Assembly: GCF_003386865.1 (NCBI RefSeq)
Contig: NZ_QTUA01000001.1
Location: 2,542,001-2,606,000, forward strand
DNA: 64,000 nt
Origin: Calidifontibacter indicus
Lineage (GTDB): Bacteria; Actinomycetota; Actinomycetes; Actinomycetales; Dermatophilaceae
Reading direction: 5' to 3'
In this document: piece by piece, positions 52,566 through 62,153 of the stretch
Position numbering within the stretch: position 1 is the stretch's first letter
Layout of the letters: every line of letters starts with the position of its first letter
Notes under the pieces: model-generated
The model's input: only the letters and a program-made list of their open reading frames with translations
Told to the model about the DNA's origin: nothing
Database searches by the model: none
Program-made: the position numbers and the translations under genes

Positions 52566-53665
52566 TGACAGAACACACCCCTGACAAGGAACCCTCAGTG
52601 ACCCACGAAGTCGTTCCGGGCTCCGCCGACGGACACGGTCATGGCACCGCCGTCGCCGCGCACGCCGACCTCCCGGAGCAGTTCGAGAACCCGGGACTCC
52701 CTCCGCACATCCACCGACACGGTGACAGCGACGAGAAGGCCGCCAAGCGGTCCGAACTCCAGGTCGTCACGATGTTCGGCCTGTCGATGCTGTTCACGAT
52801 CCTGTTCATCGTGAGCTACTTCGCGATCGACGAGGACGCCACCGTCACTCTGCCGCTGTCCGGCAAGGTCGCTGCGCTGCACACCGCCCTCGGTGTCACC
52901 CTCGGCCTGTCGATCCTGTTCATCGGTCTCGGCGCCGTGCACTGGGCCAAGACCCTCATGTCCGACGAGGAAGTCGTCGAGGAGCGCCACCCGCTGCGTT
53001 CCGACGACGAGACACGCGCCAGCGTCGTCGCGACGCTGGCCGAGGCCGGTCAGACCACGCAGATCCTGCGCCGCCCGCTGATCAAGATGTCGCTCGGTGG
53101 CGCCCTCGGGTTGTTCGCGCTCCCCCTCGGCCTGCAGTTGCTCGGATCGTTCGGTCCGATGCCGCGTCAAGACCTGGAGAAGACGCTCTGGGGCGTCAAG
53201 CTCAACGGCCAGAACCGCCGCCTGATGCGCGACCCCGACGGCACGGCGATCCGGCTGTCCGACGTCACCCTCGGATCGGTGTTCCACGTGCTGCCCGAAG
53301 GCATCAACGACACCGAGCACCCGCTGAACGAGAAGGTCAAGGCGTCCGTCATCCTGGTCAGCCTCGACGAGAACAAGATCAAGTCGCAGAAGCAGCGTGA
53401 CTGGGGCATCGGCGGCGTGGTCGCCTACTCCAAGATCTGCACCCACGTCGGTTGCCCGGTCGGGTTGTACGAGCAGCAGACCCACCACCTGCTGTGCCCG
53501 TGTCACCAGTCCACTTTCGACATGACCGAGGACTGCAAGGTCATCTTCGGTCCGGCCAAGCGTCCGCTGCCGCAGCTGAAGATCTCCGTCGACGACGAGG
53601 GTTACCTGGTCGGCGACGGCGACTTCGCCGAGCCTGTCGGCCCGAGCTTCTGGGAGCGCGCATGA
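52565..53665 (+). CDS. qcrA: Cytochrome bc1 complex Rieske iron-sulfur subunit
   Basis: 366 residues from ATG 52565. Actinobacterial-type Rieske protein with three membrane helices (VTMFGLSMLFTILFIVSYFA, LHTALGVTLGLSILFIGLGAVHW, GGALGLFALPLGLQLLGSFG) and the cluster motifs CTHVGC and CPCHQS. Another start, GTG 52598, has AAGGA 7 bases upstream and would remove 11 residues; both lie before the His-rich N-terminal region. Overlaps qcrB by ATGA. Confidence 0.94.
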   Translation: MTEHTPDKEPSVTHEVVPGSADGHGHGTAVAAHADLPEQFENPGLPPHIHRHGDSDEKAAKRSELQVVTMFGLSMLFTILFIVSYFAIDEDATVTLPLSGKVAALHTALGVTLGLSILFIGLGAVHWAKTLMSDEEVVEERHPLRSDDETRASVVATLAEAGQTTQILRRPLIKMSLGGALGLFALPLGLQLLGSFGPMPRQDLEKTLWGVKLNGQNRRLMRDPDGTAIRLSDVTLGSVFHVLPEGINDTEHPLNEKVKASVILVSLDENKIKSQKQRDWGIGGVVAYSKICTHVGCPVGLYEQQTHHLLCPCHQSTFDMTEDCKVIFGPAKRPLPQLKISVDDEGYLVGDGDFAEPVGPSFWERA

Positions 53666-55464
53666 GTACCTCCACCAACCGTCCGGCCGACGCTCTGCGC
53701 GCCGACGACCGCACCGACGCCCCGAAGAAGTCTGGGGGTGGCGCTGTCGGCGCCCTCTCCAACTGGGTCGACGAGCGCACCGGAGCCGGTGGCGCCGCGA
53801 AGTTCCTGATGAAGAAGGTCTTCCCCGACCACTGGTCGTTCATGCTCGGCGAGATCGCGATGTACTCGATGATCGTCGTGCTGATCACCGGCACCTTCCT
53901 CACCTTCTGGTTCGTGCCGAGCATGGGCCACACCGTCTACGACGGTTCGTACGTCCCGATGCAGGGCGTCCCGATGTCCGAGGCGTTCAAGTCGACCATC
54001 GACATCTCGATGGACGTGCGCGGCGGTCTGCTCATCCGTCAGATGCACCACTGGGGCGCGCTGATCTTCATCGTCGCGATCATGCTGCACATGTTCCGCG
54101 TGTTCTTCACCGGAGCGTTCCGCAAGCCGCGTGAGATCAACTGGGTCATCGGCCTGCTGCTGTTCCTGCTCGCGATGATCGAGGGCTTCGCCGGCTATTC
54201 CCTGCCGGACGACCTGCTGTCCGGCACGGGTCTGCGCGCCGCGCAGGGCTTCATCCTCACGATCCCGGTGATCGGCACGTACATCTCGTACGGCTTGTTC
54301 GGTGGCGGATTCCCGGGCGAGGCGATCATCCCCCGCCTGTTCACCGTCCACGTGCTGTTGCTCCCGGCCATCCTGGTGGGCCTGTTCACCGCTCACATCC
54401 TGCTGGTGATGGTGCACAAGCACACCCAGTACCCCGGCCCCGGTCGCACCGAGAAGAACGTCGTCGGCTTCCCGCTGATGCCGGTCTACACCGCGAAGGC
54501 GGGTGGCTTCTTCTTCATCGTTTTCGGCATCATCGCCCTCATCTCGGGTCTGGTGAGCATGAACCCGATCTGGTTGTACGGCCCGTACGAACCGACGCAG
54601 GTCACGGCCGGTTCGCAGCCCGACTGGTACATGGCGTTCGCCGACGGTGCGTTGCGACTGTTGCCGGGCTTCCTGGAGTTCACCCTCCTCGGCCACACCT
54701 TCAGCTTCAACATCTTCATCGGATCGATCCTGTTGATCCCGTTGATGTGGACCGCGATGGGTATCTACCCGTTCCTGGAGCGCTGGGTCACCGGCGACAC
54801 CGAGGAGCACCACCTGCTCGACCGTCCGCGCAACGCTCCGACGCGCACCGCGATCGGCATGGCCTTCATCACGTTCTACTTCGTGTTGATGTTCGCTGCC
54901 GGTAACGACCTCATGGCGATCAAGTTGCACCTGTCGATCAACGACATCACCAACTTCTTCCGGATCATGGTCTTCGTCGGCCCGGTGATCGCGTTCTGGG
55001 TGACCAAGCGCATCTGCCTCAGCCTGCAGCGTCGCGACCGCGACCTCGTCCTGCACGGACGTGAGTCCGGACGCATCGTCCGCACCGCCGAGGGGCGCTT
55101 CTTCGAGGCGCACGAACCTATCGACGAGTTCAAGCGCTGGCCGCTGGTGTCGTTCACCGCCCACCGTCCGATCGAGATCGGTCCGGCGACCGACGAGAAC
55201 GGTGTGCGTCGCAAGGCTGCCCGCAAGGACAAGCTGCGCGCGAAGTTGTCGAACTTCTACTTCAGCGACCGCATCGAGCCGGTCACCCCGGCCGAGCTCG
55301 CCGCCGAGCACCACGAGGCGCACGGTATCGAGGCCGAGCTGGAGCAGGCCGCCATCGCCGGAGCGAAGGAGCCGACCTTCGGCCACTTCCGCGGCGCCGG
55401 CGCCGCGCAGGAAGTTGGCGCGAACAACGCGTTCAACAACCGCGAAACCAGCGACACTCACTGA
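53662..55464 (+). CDS. qcrB: Cytochrome bc1 complex cytochrome b subunit
   Basis: 600 residues. Cytochrome b core with heme-ligand region QMHHWGALIFIVAIMLHMFRVF and HVLLLPAILVGLFTAHILLVMVHKH, EGFAGYSLPDDLLSGTGL (Qo region) and NPIWLYGPYEPTQV (PEWY-equivalent variant). Unlike eight-helix b, it has an extra C-terminal hydrophilic extension of more than 120 residues, as in other actinobacterial QcrB. Oxidises menaquinol. End of the operon. Confidence 0.95.
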   Translation: MSTSTNRPADALRADDRTDAPKKSGGGAVGALSNWVDERTGAGGAAKFLMKKVFPDHWSFMLGEIAMYSMIVVLITGTFLTFWFVPSMGHTVYDGSYVPMQGVPMSEAFKSTIDISMDVRGGLLIRQMHHWGALIFIVAIMLHMFRVFFTGAFRKPREINWVIGLLLFLLAMIEGFAGYSLPDDLLSGTGLRAAQGFILTIPVIGTYISYGLFGGGFPGEAIIPRLFTVHVLLLPAILVGLFTAHILLVMVHKHTQYPGPGRTEKNVVGFPLMPVYTAKAGGFFFIVFGIIALISGLVSMNPIWLYGPYEPTQVTAGSQPDWYMAFADGALRLLPGFLEFTLLGHTFSFNIFIGSILLIPLMWTAMGIYPFLERWVTGDTEEHHLLDRPRNAPTRTAIGMAFITFYFVLMFAAGNDLMAIKLHLSINDITNFFRIMVFVGPVIAFWVTKRICLSLQRRDRDLVLHGRESGRIVRTAEGRFFEAHEPIDEFKRWPLVSFTAHRPIEIGPATDENGVRRKAARKDKLRAKLSNFYFSDRIEPVTPAELAAEHHEAHGIEAELEQAAIAGAKEPTFGHFRGAGAAQEVGANNAFNNRETSDTH

Positions 55465-55504
55465 TCCCCCCGGGGACCAGTCCCAACCGACCGGCTGATT
55501 GTTG

Positions 55505-56302
55505 ATGAAGAACGAGCACAACCCCGCTCTCCTCCAAGGCAATTGGCCGGTTCGGTGCGTCTGGGGCGGATCCGGCGCCCGGTACATCGCCAGCGAAGCG
55601 AAAGCTCCGCTGCTGGCGGTCGTGGTCGACGTGTGCAGTTTCAGCACCTGCGTCTCCATGGCCACCGACCGCGGCGCCGTCGTCTACCCCTACCGCTGGC
55701 GCGACACCGGTGCGGCCCGGCTGGCCGAACGCACCGGCGCCATCCTGGCCAGCCAGCGGCATCACCGGGGCGTCGGAGACCCACCCGGCCAACTCTCCCT
55801 CTCCCCCGCGTCGATCCTCGCCGCCGAGCCGTTCAAGGCGCTGGTGCTGCCCTCACCCAACGGCTCCACGATCAGCGCCTCGCTGGCCGAGACCGGCGCG
55901 GAGGTCGTCGTCGGTTGCCTGCGCAACGCCCGTGCCGTCGGTGACTACGCCGCCGACCACCTGGCCCGCGGCGGCGAAGTGCTCGTGGTCTCCGCCGGGG
56001 AACGCTGGCCCGACGGCACGATGCGCGTCGCCAGCGAGGACCTCTGGGGCGCAGGCGCCATTCTGTGCGCCTTCCCGGCCGAGTCCCGCTCCCCCGAAGC
56101 CGAGGTCGCCGTCGACGCGTACCGCGCCGTGAAGCGCACTCTCGCCGGCCGGCTGAAGACCATCAGCAGCGGTATCGAACTCATCGCCCTCGGCTACGGC
56201 GACGACGTCAACCTGATCGGCCAGCTCAACGCCAGCAACGGCGTGCCGATCCTGGTCGACGGCGCGTTCCAAGCGACCCGGAAGCCCCGTCAGCTCACGT
56301 GA
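55505..56302 (+). CDS. 2-phosphosulfolactate phosphatase family (ComB-like) protein
   Basis: 265 residues from ATG 55505. LLAVVVDVCSFSTCVSMATDRGAVVYPY, PFKALVLPSPNGSTIS, GCLRNARAVGDYA and ISSGIELIALGYGDDV match the ComB fold. Characterised members dephosphorylate 2-phosphosulfolactate in coenzyme M synthesis, but no other pathway gene is here and actinobacteria do not normally make coenzyme M, so the substrate is probably different. Coupled to the metallopeptidase gene by GTGA overlap. Confidence 0.82.
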   Translation: MKNEHNPALLQGNWPVRCVWGGSGARYIASEAKAPLLAVVVDVCSFSTCVSMATDRGAVVYPYRWRDTGAARLAERTGAILASQRHHRGVGDPPGQLSLSPASILAAEPFKALVLPSPNGSTISASLAETGAEVVVGCLRNARAVGDYAADHLARGGEVLVVSAGERWPDGTMRVASEDLWGAGAILCAFPAESRSPEAEVAVDAYRAVKRTLAGRLKTISSGIELIALGYGDDVNLIGQLNASNGVPILVDGAFQATRKPRQLT

Positions 56303-56667
56303 CGCAGCCGCTGACCCGCGAGGAGTTCGAGGACGCTGTCGCCGACGCGCTCGACGAGATCCCGCAGGACCTGCTGGACCGGCTGGAGAACGTCGTCTTC
56401 CTCATCGAGGACGAGCCCACCCCGGAACAGAAGCCCGAACACGCTGACCTGCTCGGGTTGTACGTCGGCGTCCCACTGCCTGCCCGGATGGACAGCTACC
56501 TGTACGGCTCGATGCCCGACCGGATCTACCTGTTCCAGGGTCCGCTGACACGGCACAGCCGTGACCGGGACGAGTTGGTCGAGCAGATCCGCGTCACCAC
56601 TCTGCACGAGATCGGCCACTTCTTCGGTATCGACGACGACCGGCTGCACGAGCTGGGCTGGGGCTGA
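56299..56667 (+). CDS. Zincin-like metallopeptidase family protein (short HExxH)
   Basis: 122 residues from GTG 56299. REEFEDAVADALDEIPQDLLDRLENVVFLIED at the start and TTLHEIGHFFGIDDDRLHELGW near the end (H103-E104-H107, with Asp/His third-ligand candidates) define the small actinobacterial zincin family. No signal peptide. Cytoplasmic metal-dependent peptidase activity is presumed, not shown, for the family. Followed by a strong terminator. Confidence 0.85.
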   Translation: MTQPLTREEFEDAVADALDEIPQDLLDRLENVVFLIEDEPTPEQKPEHADLLGLYVGVPLPARMDSYLYGSMPDRIYLFQGPLTRHSRDRDELVEQIRVTTLHEIGHFFGIDDDRLHELGWG

Positions 56668-56692
56668 CCAGCCCCTCCCACCTGCAACACAT

Positions 56693-56729
56693 GAAGAAGG
56701 GCCCCGGCGTGACGCCGGGGCCCTTCTTC
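56693..56729. terminator. Strong bidirectional terminator, 17-bp perfect stem
   Basis: GAAGAAGGGCCCCGGCG pairs perfectly with 56713-56729 around a TGA loop. The right arm ends CCCTTCTTC, T-rich for this genome. It separates the convergent metallopeptidase and ctaF genes. Confidence 0.92.
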
Positions 56730-56748
56730 GCTCGCTGCTGCGACCGTG

Positions 56749-57162
56749 TCAGATCGATTCCTCGCCACGGAAGAACTCGAAGGTCCAGCCGATGACGCCG
56801 ATAACCAGCACCGGCATCGTGATGATCACGACCCACCAACCGATCGCTGCGCCGAACATCACCAACGCACAACCGAACCCGAGGATCAACGGCCACCAGG
56901 AGTGCGGCGCGAAGAAGCCGAAGTCACCCTCGACCTCGTCGATCTCGCCGTCGGGGTTGTCGTCGGGCCGCGGGTCGCTCTTCTTTCCGGAAAGGGAGAA
57001 GAAGAAGCCGCACATGAAGCACAGACCGGCGGTCAGCAGCAGGCCGGCAACACCGACCGGCTCGATACCTCGAGCGTCCCGCATGGTGAAGAAGGTGTAG
57101 ATCCCGAACATCAGCAGGATGAACAGGCCGATCCCGTAGAACAGCTTGGCTTCGGTCTTCAT
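56749..57162 (-). CDS. ctaF: Cytochrome c oxidase subunit IV (actinobacterial)
   Basis: 137 residues with four membrane helices: [65 protein letters not shown] and [19 protein letters not shown] and FAPHSWWPL are hallmarks of actinobacterial subunit IV. Overlaps ctaD by ATGA. Confidence 0.93.
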   Translation of the reverse strand: MKTEAKLFYGIGLFILLMFGIYTFFTMRDARGIEPVGVAGLLLTAGLCFMCGFFFSLSGKKSDPRPDDNPDGEIDEVEGDFGFFAPHSWWPLILGFGCALVMFGAAIGWWVVIITMPVLVIGVIGWTFEFFRGEESI

Positions 57163-58886
57163 CGCACGTCACCTTCCCGTCCGGCGGAGATGTCAGCGAG
57201 AACTCGCTGCGAGGCACGCACCGACGGGGGTGCGGCTTCGGGGTGGTTGAGGTCGAACGCGGGCCGCTCCGAGCGGATCCGCGGGATGCGGTCGAAGTTG
57301 TGCCGCGGCGGCGGGCACGACGTGGCCCACTCCAACGAGGCACCGTAGCCCCACGGGTCGTCGGTCTCGACCAGCGGCGCCGTGCGCCAGGTCTTCCACA
57401 CGTTGTAGAAGAACGGCAGCATCGACAGACCGAGGATGAACGATCCGACGGTCGACACCTGGTTCATGAACTGGAAGCCGTCTTCGGGCAGGTAGTCGGC
57501 GTAGCGACGCGGCATGCCGTCGACACCGAGCCAGTGCTGGATCAGGAAGGTCGTGTGGAAGCCGATGAACAGCATCCAGAAGTGGATCTTGCCGAGCGTC
57601 TCGTCGAGCATCCGTCCGGTGAGCTTGGGCCACCAGAAGTAGAAACCGGCGAACATCGCGAACACGACGGTTCCGAACACCACGTAGTGGAAGTGAGCCA
57701 CCACGAAGTAGGAGTCGGTGAGCGAGAAGTCGAGCGCCGGGCTGGCCAGAATGACACCGGTCAGACCACCGAACAGGAAGGTGACCAAAAAGCCGATCGC
57801 CCACAGCATCGGGGTCTCGAACGAGATCGATCCGCCCCACATCGTGCCGACCCAGTTGAAGAACTTCACACCGGTCGGCACCGCGATGAGCATCGTCATG
57901 ATCGCGAAGAACGGCAGGAGCACCTGTCCTGTGGCGTACATGTGGTGGGCCCAGACGCTCACCGACAGGGCGGCGATGGCGACGGTGGCCATGACCAGAC
58001 CCTTGTAACCGAAGAGCGGCTTGCGGCTGAAGACCGGGATGATCTCGGAGATGATGCCGAAGAACGGCAGCGCGATGATGTAAACCTCAGGGTGTCCGAA
58101 GAACCAGAACATGTGTTGCCACAGCATGGCTCCGCCGGTTTCGGGGTCGAAGACGTGGGCGCCGAGCACGCGGTCCATGCCGAGGCCGAACATCGCGGCG
58201 GCGAGCACCGGGAAGACCACGATCGCGAGGATCGAGGTGATCAGCACGGTCCAGGTGAACAGCGGCATCCGGAACATCGTCATACCGGGTGCACGCATGC
58301 ACACGATCGTGGTGATGAAGTTGACCGAACCGAGGATGGTGCCGAAGCCACCGAGGCCGAGGCCGAAGACCCACAGGTTGCCACCGAGGCCGGGGCTGAA
58401 GGTGGAGTTGGACAGCGGCGCGTAGGCGAACCAACCGAAGGCGGCTGCACCCTGCGGGGTGAGGAAGCCGAACGCGGCGATCAGGCCACCGAAGAAGTAG
58501 AGCCAGAACGCGAACATGTTCAGGCGCGGGAACGCGACATCGGGCGAACCGATCTGCAGCGGCACCAGCGCGTTGGCGAAGCCGGCGAACAGCGGCGTCG
58601 CGAACAACAGCAGCATGATCGTGCCGTGCATGGTGAACAGCTGGTTGAACTGCTCGGGGTTGTCGACGATCGACAAACCCGGCGCCCACAACTCGGCGCG
58701 GATCATCAACGCCAGCACGCCGCCTAGCAGGAAGAAGGCGAACGACGCGATGAAGTACATGTTGCCGATGACCTTGTGGTCGGTGGCAGTGATCCACTTC
58801 ACGAAGGTGCGGCCCGGGTGACGCTGGATCGGTGCACGACCCCCGTCACCGCCGACCTGCGCTCCGACCGGAACAGTGGTTGCCAT
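57159..58886 (-). CDS. ctaD: Cytochrome c oxidase subunit I
   Basis: 575 residues, twelve membrane helices. Heme a/a3-CuB motifs: [38 protein letters not shown] (His-Tyr cross-link region), WAHHMYATG and [10 protein letters not shown]. Carries out O2 reduction and proton pumping. The ATG overlaps the ctaC stop (TAATG) and its own stop overlaps ctaF, so ctaC-ctaD-ctaF are one coupled operon. Confidence 0.96.
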   Translation of the reverse strand: MATTVPVGAQVGGDGGRAPIQRHPGRTFVKWITATDHKVIGNMYFIASFAFFLLGGVLALMIRAELWAPGLSIVDNPEQFNQLFTMHGTIMLLLFATPLFAGFANALVPLQIGSPDVAFPRLNMFAFWLYFFGGLIAAFGFLTPQGAAAFGWFAYAPLSNSTFSPGLGGNLWVFGLGLGGFGTILGSVNFITTIVCMRAPGMTMFRMPLFTWTVLITSILAIVVFPVLAAAMFGLGMDRVLGAHVFDPETGGAMLWQHMFWFFGHPEVYIIALPFFGIISEIIPVFSRKPLFGYKGLVMATVAIAALSVSVWAHHMYATGQVLLPFFAIMTMLIAVPTGVKFFNWVGTMWGGSISFETPMLWAIGFLVTFLFGGLTGVILASPALDFSLTDSYFVVAHFHYVVFGTVVFAMFAGFYFWWPKLTGRMLDETLGKIHFWMLFIGFHTTFLIQHWLGVDGMPRRYADYLPEDGFQFMNQVSTVGSFILGLSMLPFFYNVWKTWRTAPLVETDDPWGYGASLEWATSCPPPRHNFDRIPRIRSERPAFDLNHPEAAPPSVRASQRVLADISAGREGDVR

Positions 58887-59812
58887 TACTTGGCTCCTTC
58901 GACGACGTCGTTCTGGGTGAGACCGGCCGGCAGGTACTGCTGCTCACCCGGGGTGAACGTCGAGCCCTTGCGCGCCATCGAGTTCGACAGGAACCCGTTG
59001 TAGCCGCGGTCCTTCAACGACTGGATGTGCTTGGCGTAGTCGGCCTCGCTGACGACCTTCACGTTGAACAGCATCTGCGAGTGGTAGGCGCCGCAGAGCT
59101 CGGCGCACTTGCCCTTGTAGGTGCCGATCTCGGTCGGGGTGACCTGGAATTTGTTCACCCGGCCCGGCACCATGTCCATCTTCTGCAGGAACTGGATCAC
59201 CCAGAAGTTGTGGATCACGTCGCGGGCGGTCAGCACGAACTCGACCCGCTTGTTGACGGGGAGGTACAGCGTCGGAATGGTCGCCTCGGCGCCCGGCTTG
59301 CCGTCGAGCACGGCCTGGGTGCCGGTGTCGTAGACCTTGGCGTCGACGTAGTTGAAGTCCCAGCTCCACTGCTTGCCGACGACGTTGACCGTGACGTCGG
59401 GCTTCTGAGCGGTGTCGAGCATCTTGTTCTCGATCTCGACGGTCTTACCGAACAGAACAGCGACCATGAGGATCGGCACGACGGTGAAGAGGATCTCGAT
59501 CGGCACGTGGTAGGCCACCTGCGGCGGCAGACCGGTGTCGGTCTTCTTGCGCCGGTAGCGCGCCATGCACCAGAAAATCAGGGCCCACACGAGCACGCCG
59601 ACCGCGAGCGCCCACGCCCACGTGGCCACCCAGAAGTCGGTGATCTGCGGCGAGAGCTCGGTCACGCCCTTGGGCAGGAATCCGCGCTCCTGGTAGTCGG
59701 TACAGCCGGTCAGGAGCAGGCCAGCACCACCGAGTCCGACCGCGCGGATCAGGTGCTGCCGCATCCGTTTGCGAGGTGACCCCGAGACGGGGTTTCGATT
59801 CATTCCAGGCAC
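58886..59812 (-). CDS. ctaC: Cytochrome c oxidase subunit II (lipoprotein)
   Basis: 308 residues from GTG 59812, leaderless (TATGGT-N6-GTG). Lipobox LTGC in the N-terminus, two membrane helices ([23 protein letters not shown] and [19 protein letters not shown]) and the CuA domain with [10 protein letters not shown] and [12 protein letters not shown] (Cys-Glu-x-Cys-His-Met ligands). Accepts electrons from QcrC hemes. ATG 59803 is a possible shorter start. Confidence 0.95.
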   Translation of the reverse strand: MPGMNRNPVSGSPRKRMRQHLIRAVGLGGAGLLLTGCTDYQERGFLPKGVTELSPQITDFWVATWAWALAVGVLVWALIFWCMARYRRKKTDTGLPPQVAYHVPIEILFTVVPILMVAVLFGKTVEIENKMLDTAQKPDVTVNVVGKQWSWDFNYVDAKVYDTGTQAVLDGKPGAEATIPTLYLPVNKRVEFVLTARDVIHNFWVIQFLQKMDMVPGRVNKFQVTPTEIGTYKGKCAELCGAYHSQMLFNVKVVSEADYAKHIQSLKDRGYNGFLSNSMARKGSTFTPGEQQYLPAGLTQNDVVEGAK

Positions 59813-59818
59813 TCTGAA

Positions 59819-59824
59819 ACCATA
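59819..59824 (-). promoter_or_regulatory. -10 element of the ctaCDF operon (leaderless)
   Basis: TATGGT on the minus strand, 6 bases before GTG 59812. Confidence 0.7.
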
Positions 59825-59891
59825 GCCCAGGCTCGTCCGTTTACGCCTTCAGGGTGGCCGAGTCGGCCTGTCAGCGGAACGATTCCGGGTT

Positions 59892-60572
59892 TCAGAACCA
59901 TTTGACGGGCGCTTCGGCGCGCACCGCGCGTGCCAATCGGTCAAGGTACTCGGTCCTCGACACCTGCCGGACACCTTGGCTGGCCAGGTGCGGGGTCTGC
60001 CACTGCACGTCGAACAACCGCTCCTCGTCCCGGTCACCGAAGACGATGTCGGCGGTCGCCCAGAGCGCGACTTTGCTCGCGTCGGTCTCGCGGTGGAACA
60101 TCGACTCCCCCGCGAAGAAGCCGCCGATCGCGATCCCGTAGAGCCCGCCGACCAGGTCTCCGGCGGCGTTCCACACCTCGACGGAGTGGGCCCAACCCAG
60201 CTCGTGCAGGCGCGCGTACGCCGCGGCGATCACCGGGGTGATCCAGGCACCGTCCCGGCCGGGGTCGGCGCATCCGGCCACCACCTCGTCGAACGCACTG
60301 TCGACGGTCACCTCGAAACGGGTACGAGCGCGCCGCAGCGACCGGGACACGTGATGGTCGCCGGCGAACAGCACCCCGCGCGGGTTCGGCGACCACCAGC
60401 CCATCGGCGGTCCGCCGCCCTCCCCCATGCCCATCGGGAAGAACCCGTGCCGGTACGCCTCGATGACGGTGGCCGGCTCCAGATCACCGCCGCCGACGAC
60501 GAAGTCGTCCGCGTCGGCGGGCACGTCGATCGCGAAGTCGTACCGCGATGGCGGCAGCGACACCGGCGACAT
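59892..60572 (-). CDS. aat: Leucyl/phenylalanyl-tRNA--protein transferase
   Basis: 226 residues. VGGGDLEPATVIEAYRHGFFPMG, WWSPNPRGVLF, DGAWITPVIAAAYARLHELGWAHSVEVW, GGLYGIAIGGFFAGESMF and HLASQGVRQVSRTEYLDRL are diagnostic. It adds Leu/Phe from aminoacyl-tRNA to N-terminal Lys/Arg, marking proteins for ClpS-ClpAP/ClpCP degradation. Begins 9 bases after the sugar kinase gene; shares its transcript. Confidence 0.94.
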   Translation of the reverse strand: MSPVSLPPSRYDFAIDVPADADDFVVGGGDLEPATVIEAYRHGFFPMGMGEGGGPPMGWWSPNPRGVLFAGDHHVSRSLRRARTRFEVTVDSAFDEVVAGCADPGRDGAWITPVIAAAYARLHELGWAHSVEVWNAAGDLVGGLYGIAIGGFFAGESMFHRETDASKVALWATADIVFGDRDEERLFDVQWQTPHLASQGVRQVSRTEYLDRLARAVRAEAPVKWF

Positions 60573-60581
60573 GAGGGCTAC

Positions 60582-61562
60582 TCAGCCGGCGAGCAGGTGC
60601 GGCTCGACCTCGGCGCGGGCCTGCGCGCCGTACGCGTCCTGGAACCGGGTCAGGAACTCCGCCGGCTTGAGGTCGTACTCCTGCGTGCCGACCGTCTCGA
60701 CGACGTAGGTCGCGAGCATCGACCCGACCTGGGCGCTGCGTTCGAGGTCGAGCTCCCAGGCCAGACCGCACAGGAAACCGGCGCGGAACGCGTCGCCGAC
60801 ACCGGTCGGGTCGGCCTTGGCGCGCTCGCCCGCGACGGGGACGGCGATCGGGTCGTGCCCCGCACGCAGCACCAGTGCGCCGTCCTTGCCCTTGGTCATC
60901 ACCTGCACACCCACGCGGCCGAGCACCTCTTCGGCGCTCCACCCCGTCTTCTGCTCGACCAGCTGCGCCTCGTACTCGTTGGTGAACAGGTAGGACGCCC
61001 CGTCGATGAGTTCCCGGATGAGTTCGCCGTCGCCGAACGCGAGCTGCTGGGACGGGTCGGCCACGAACGGCAGCGACCGGGTGCGGCACTCACGGGTGTG
61101 GCGGCGCATCGCCTCCGGGTCGTTCGGGCCGATGAGCACGAGGTCGAGGCCACCCACCCGGGCGGCGACCGGTGCAAGTTCGATCTCGCGGGCCTCGCTC
61201 ATCGCGCCGGCGTAGAAGGTGGCCATCTGGGCCATGTCGTTGTCGGTGGTGCACACGAACCGCGCCGTGTGACGGGTCTCGGAGGTGTGGACCGAGTCGC
61301 AGTCGACGTCGTGCCGCTCCAGCCAGGACCGGTAGTCGGCGAAGTCCTCGCCCACGGCGCCGACCAGGATCGGGCGGACGCCCAGGTTGCCCATGCCGAA
61401 CGCGATGTTGGCCGCGACGCCACCGCGACGGATCTGCAGGTCGTCGGCAAGGAAGCTCACCGAGATCTTGTCCAACTGCTCGACGACCAACGAGTCGGCG
61501 AAGCGACCGTTGAAGGTCATCAGGTGGTCGGTGGCGATGGACCCGGTGACGGCGATCTTCAT
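60582..61562 (-). CDS. PfkB-family carbohydrate kinase (adenosine kinase-like)
   Basis: 326 residues from ATG 61562, leaderless (TAGGTT-N7-ATG). Ribokinase fold: IAVTGSIATDHLMTF, RRGGVAANIAFGMGNLG, the anion hole/catalytic DPTGVGDAFRAGFLCG and TNEYEAQ. Wording is close to mycobacterial adenosine kinase (Rv2202c), which lies at the corresponding site; substrate adenosine is therefore likely but not proven. Followed closely by aat. Confidence 0.88.
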   Translation of the reverse strand: MKIAVTGSIATDHLMTFNGRFADSLVVEQLDKISVSFLADDLQIRRGGVAANIAFGMGNLGVRPILVGAVGEDFADYRSWLERHDVDCDSVHTSETRHTARFVCTTDNDMAQMATFYAGAMSEAREIELAPVAARVGGLDLVLIGPNDPEAMRRHTRECRTRSLPFVADPSQQLAFGDGELIRELIDGASYLFTNEYEAQLVEQKTGWSAEEVLGRVGVQVMTKGKDGALVLRAGHDPIAVPVAGERAKADPTGVGDAFRAGFLCGLAWELDLERSAQVGSMLATYVVETVGTQEYDLKPAEFLTRFQDAYGAQARAEVEPHLLAG

Positions 61563-61625
61563 GAGCTGCAACCTACCCGCCGGTCACCCTCCGCCGCGAA
61601 ACAGGCGCGAAACGGGCACAAACGA

Positions 61626-61657
61626 ACCGGAGCCGCCCCGAGTGGGGCGGCTCCGGT
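61626..61657 (-). terminator. 14-bp perfect hairpin after erpA
   Basis: ACCGGAGCCGCCCC pairs perfectly with 61644-61657 around GAGT. Lies between erpA and the downstream kinase promoter. Confidence 0.85.
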
Positions 61658-61677
61658 GTCGAAACGGGGTCAGCGGC

Positions 61678-62043
61678 TCAGCTGAACGAGTCACCGCACG
61701 CGCAGCTGCTGCCGGCGTTCGGGTTGTCGATCGTGAAGCCCTGCTTCTCGATGGTGTCGGCGAAGTCGATCGTGGCGCCCTCGAGGTAGGGGGAGCTCAT
61801 CCGGTCGACGACGACCTCGACACCGCCGAAGTCGCGCACGAGGTCACCGTCGAGGGTGCGCTCGTCGAAGTACAGCTGGTAGATCAGGCCGGAGCAGCCA
61901 CCGGGCTGCACACCGACGCGCAGGCGGAGGTCGTCACGACCTTCCTGCTCGAGCAGGCTCTTGACCTTGGCCGCGGCGACATCGGTGAGGAGCACACCGT
62001 GGGTCTGGGTCTGCTCCTGCGTCGTGTTGCTGTCGATGCTCAT
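61678..62043 (-). CDS. erpA: Iron-sulfur cluster insertion protein (ErpA/HesB family)
   Basis: 121 residues; ATG 62043 preceded by AAAGGA 11 bases away. A-type carrier with three cluster cysteines C50 (QPGGCSG), C114 and C116 (SSCACGDSF). It delivers Fe-S clusters to apo-proteins. Position next to the oxidase and kinase genes matches Rv2204c. Its leader of ~100 bases toward the glycerate-kinase-like gene contains no recognised element. Confidence 0.93.
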   Translation of the reverse strand: MSIDSNTTQEQTQTHGVLLTDVAAAKVKSLLEQEGRDDLRLRVGVQPGGCSGLIYQLYFDERTLDGDLVRDFGGVEVVVDRMSSPYLEGATIDFADTIEKQGFTIDNPNAGSSCACGDSFS

Positions 62044-62153
62044 GTCTCACATTCCTTTTGCAGCGAGTGCACTGGTTGCTGTCCAGCCGGTGCAACGGTG
62101 GGGTCGGCCGATTTCTTCCCATGTGTTCCGAAGCAATTTCCGGCGGACGACTT

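Noticed and set aside
53602-55665. Long minus-strand frame opposite qcrB
   Set aside because: Its product is low-complexity Arg/Asp/His/Glu-rich, and qcrB on the plus strand is unmistakable.
57243-58727. Long plus-strand frame opposite ctaD
   Set aside because: Antisense shadow; composition is typical of the reverse of a membrane-protein gene and no motif is present.
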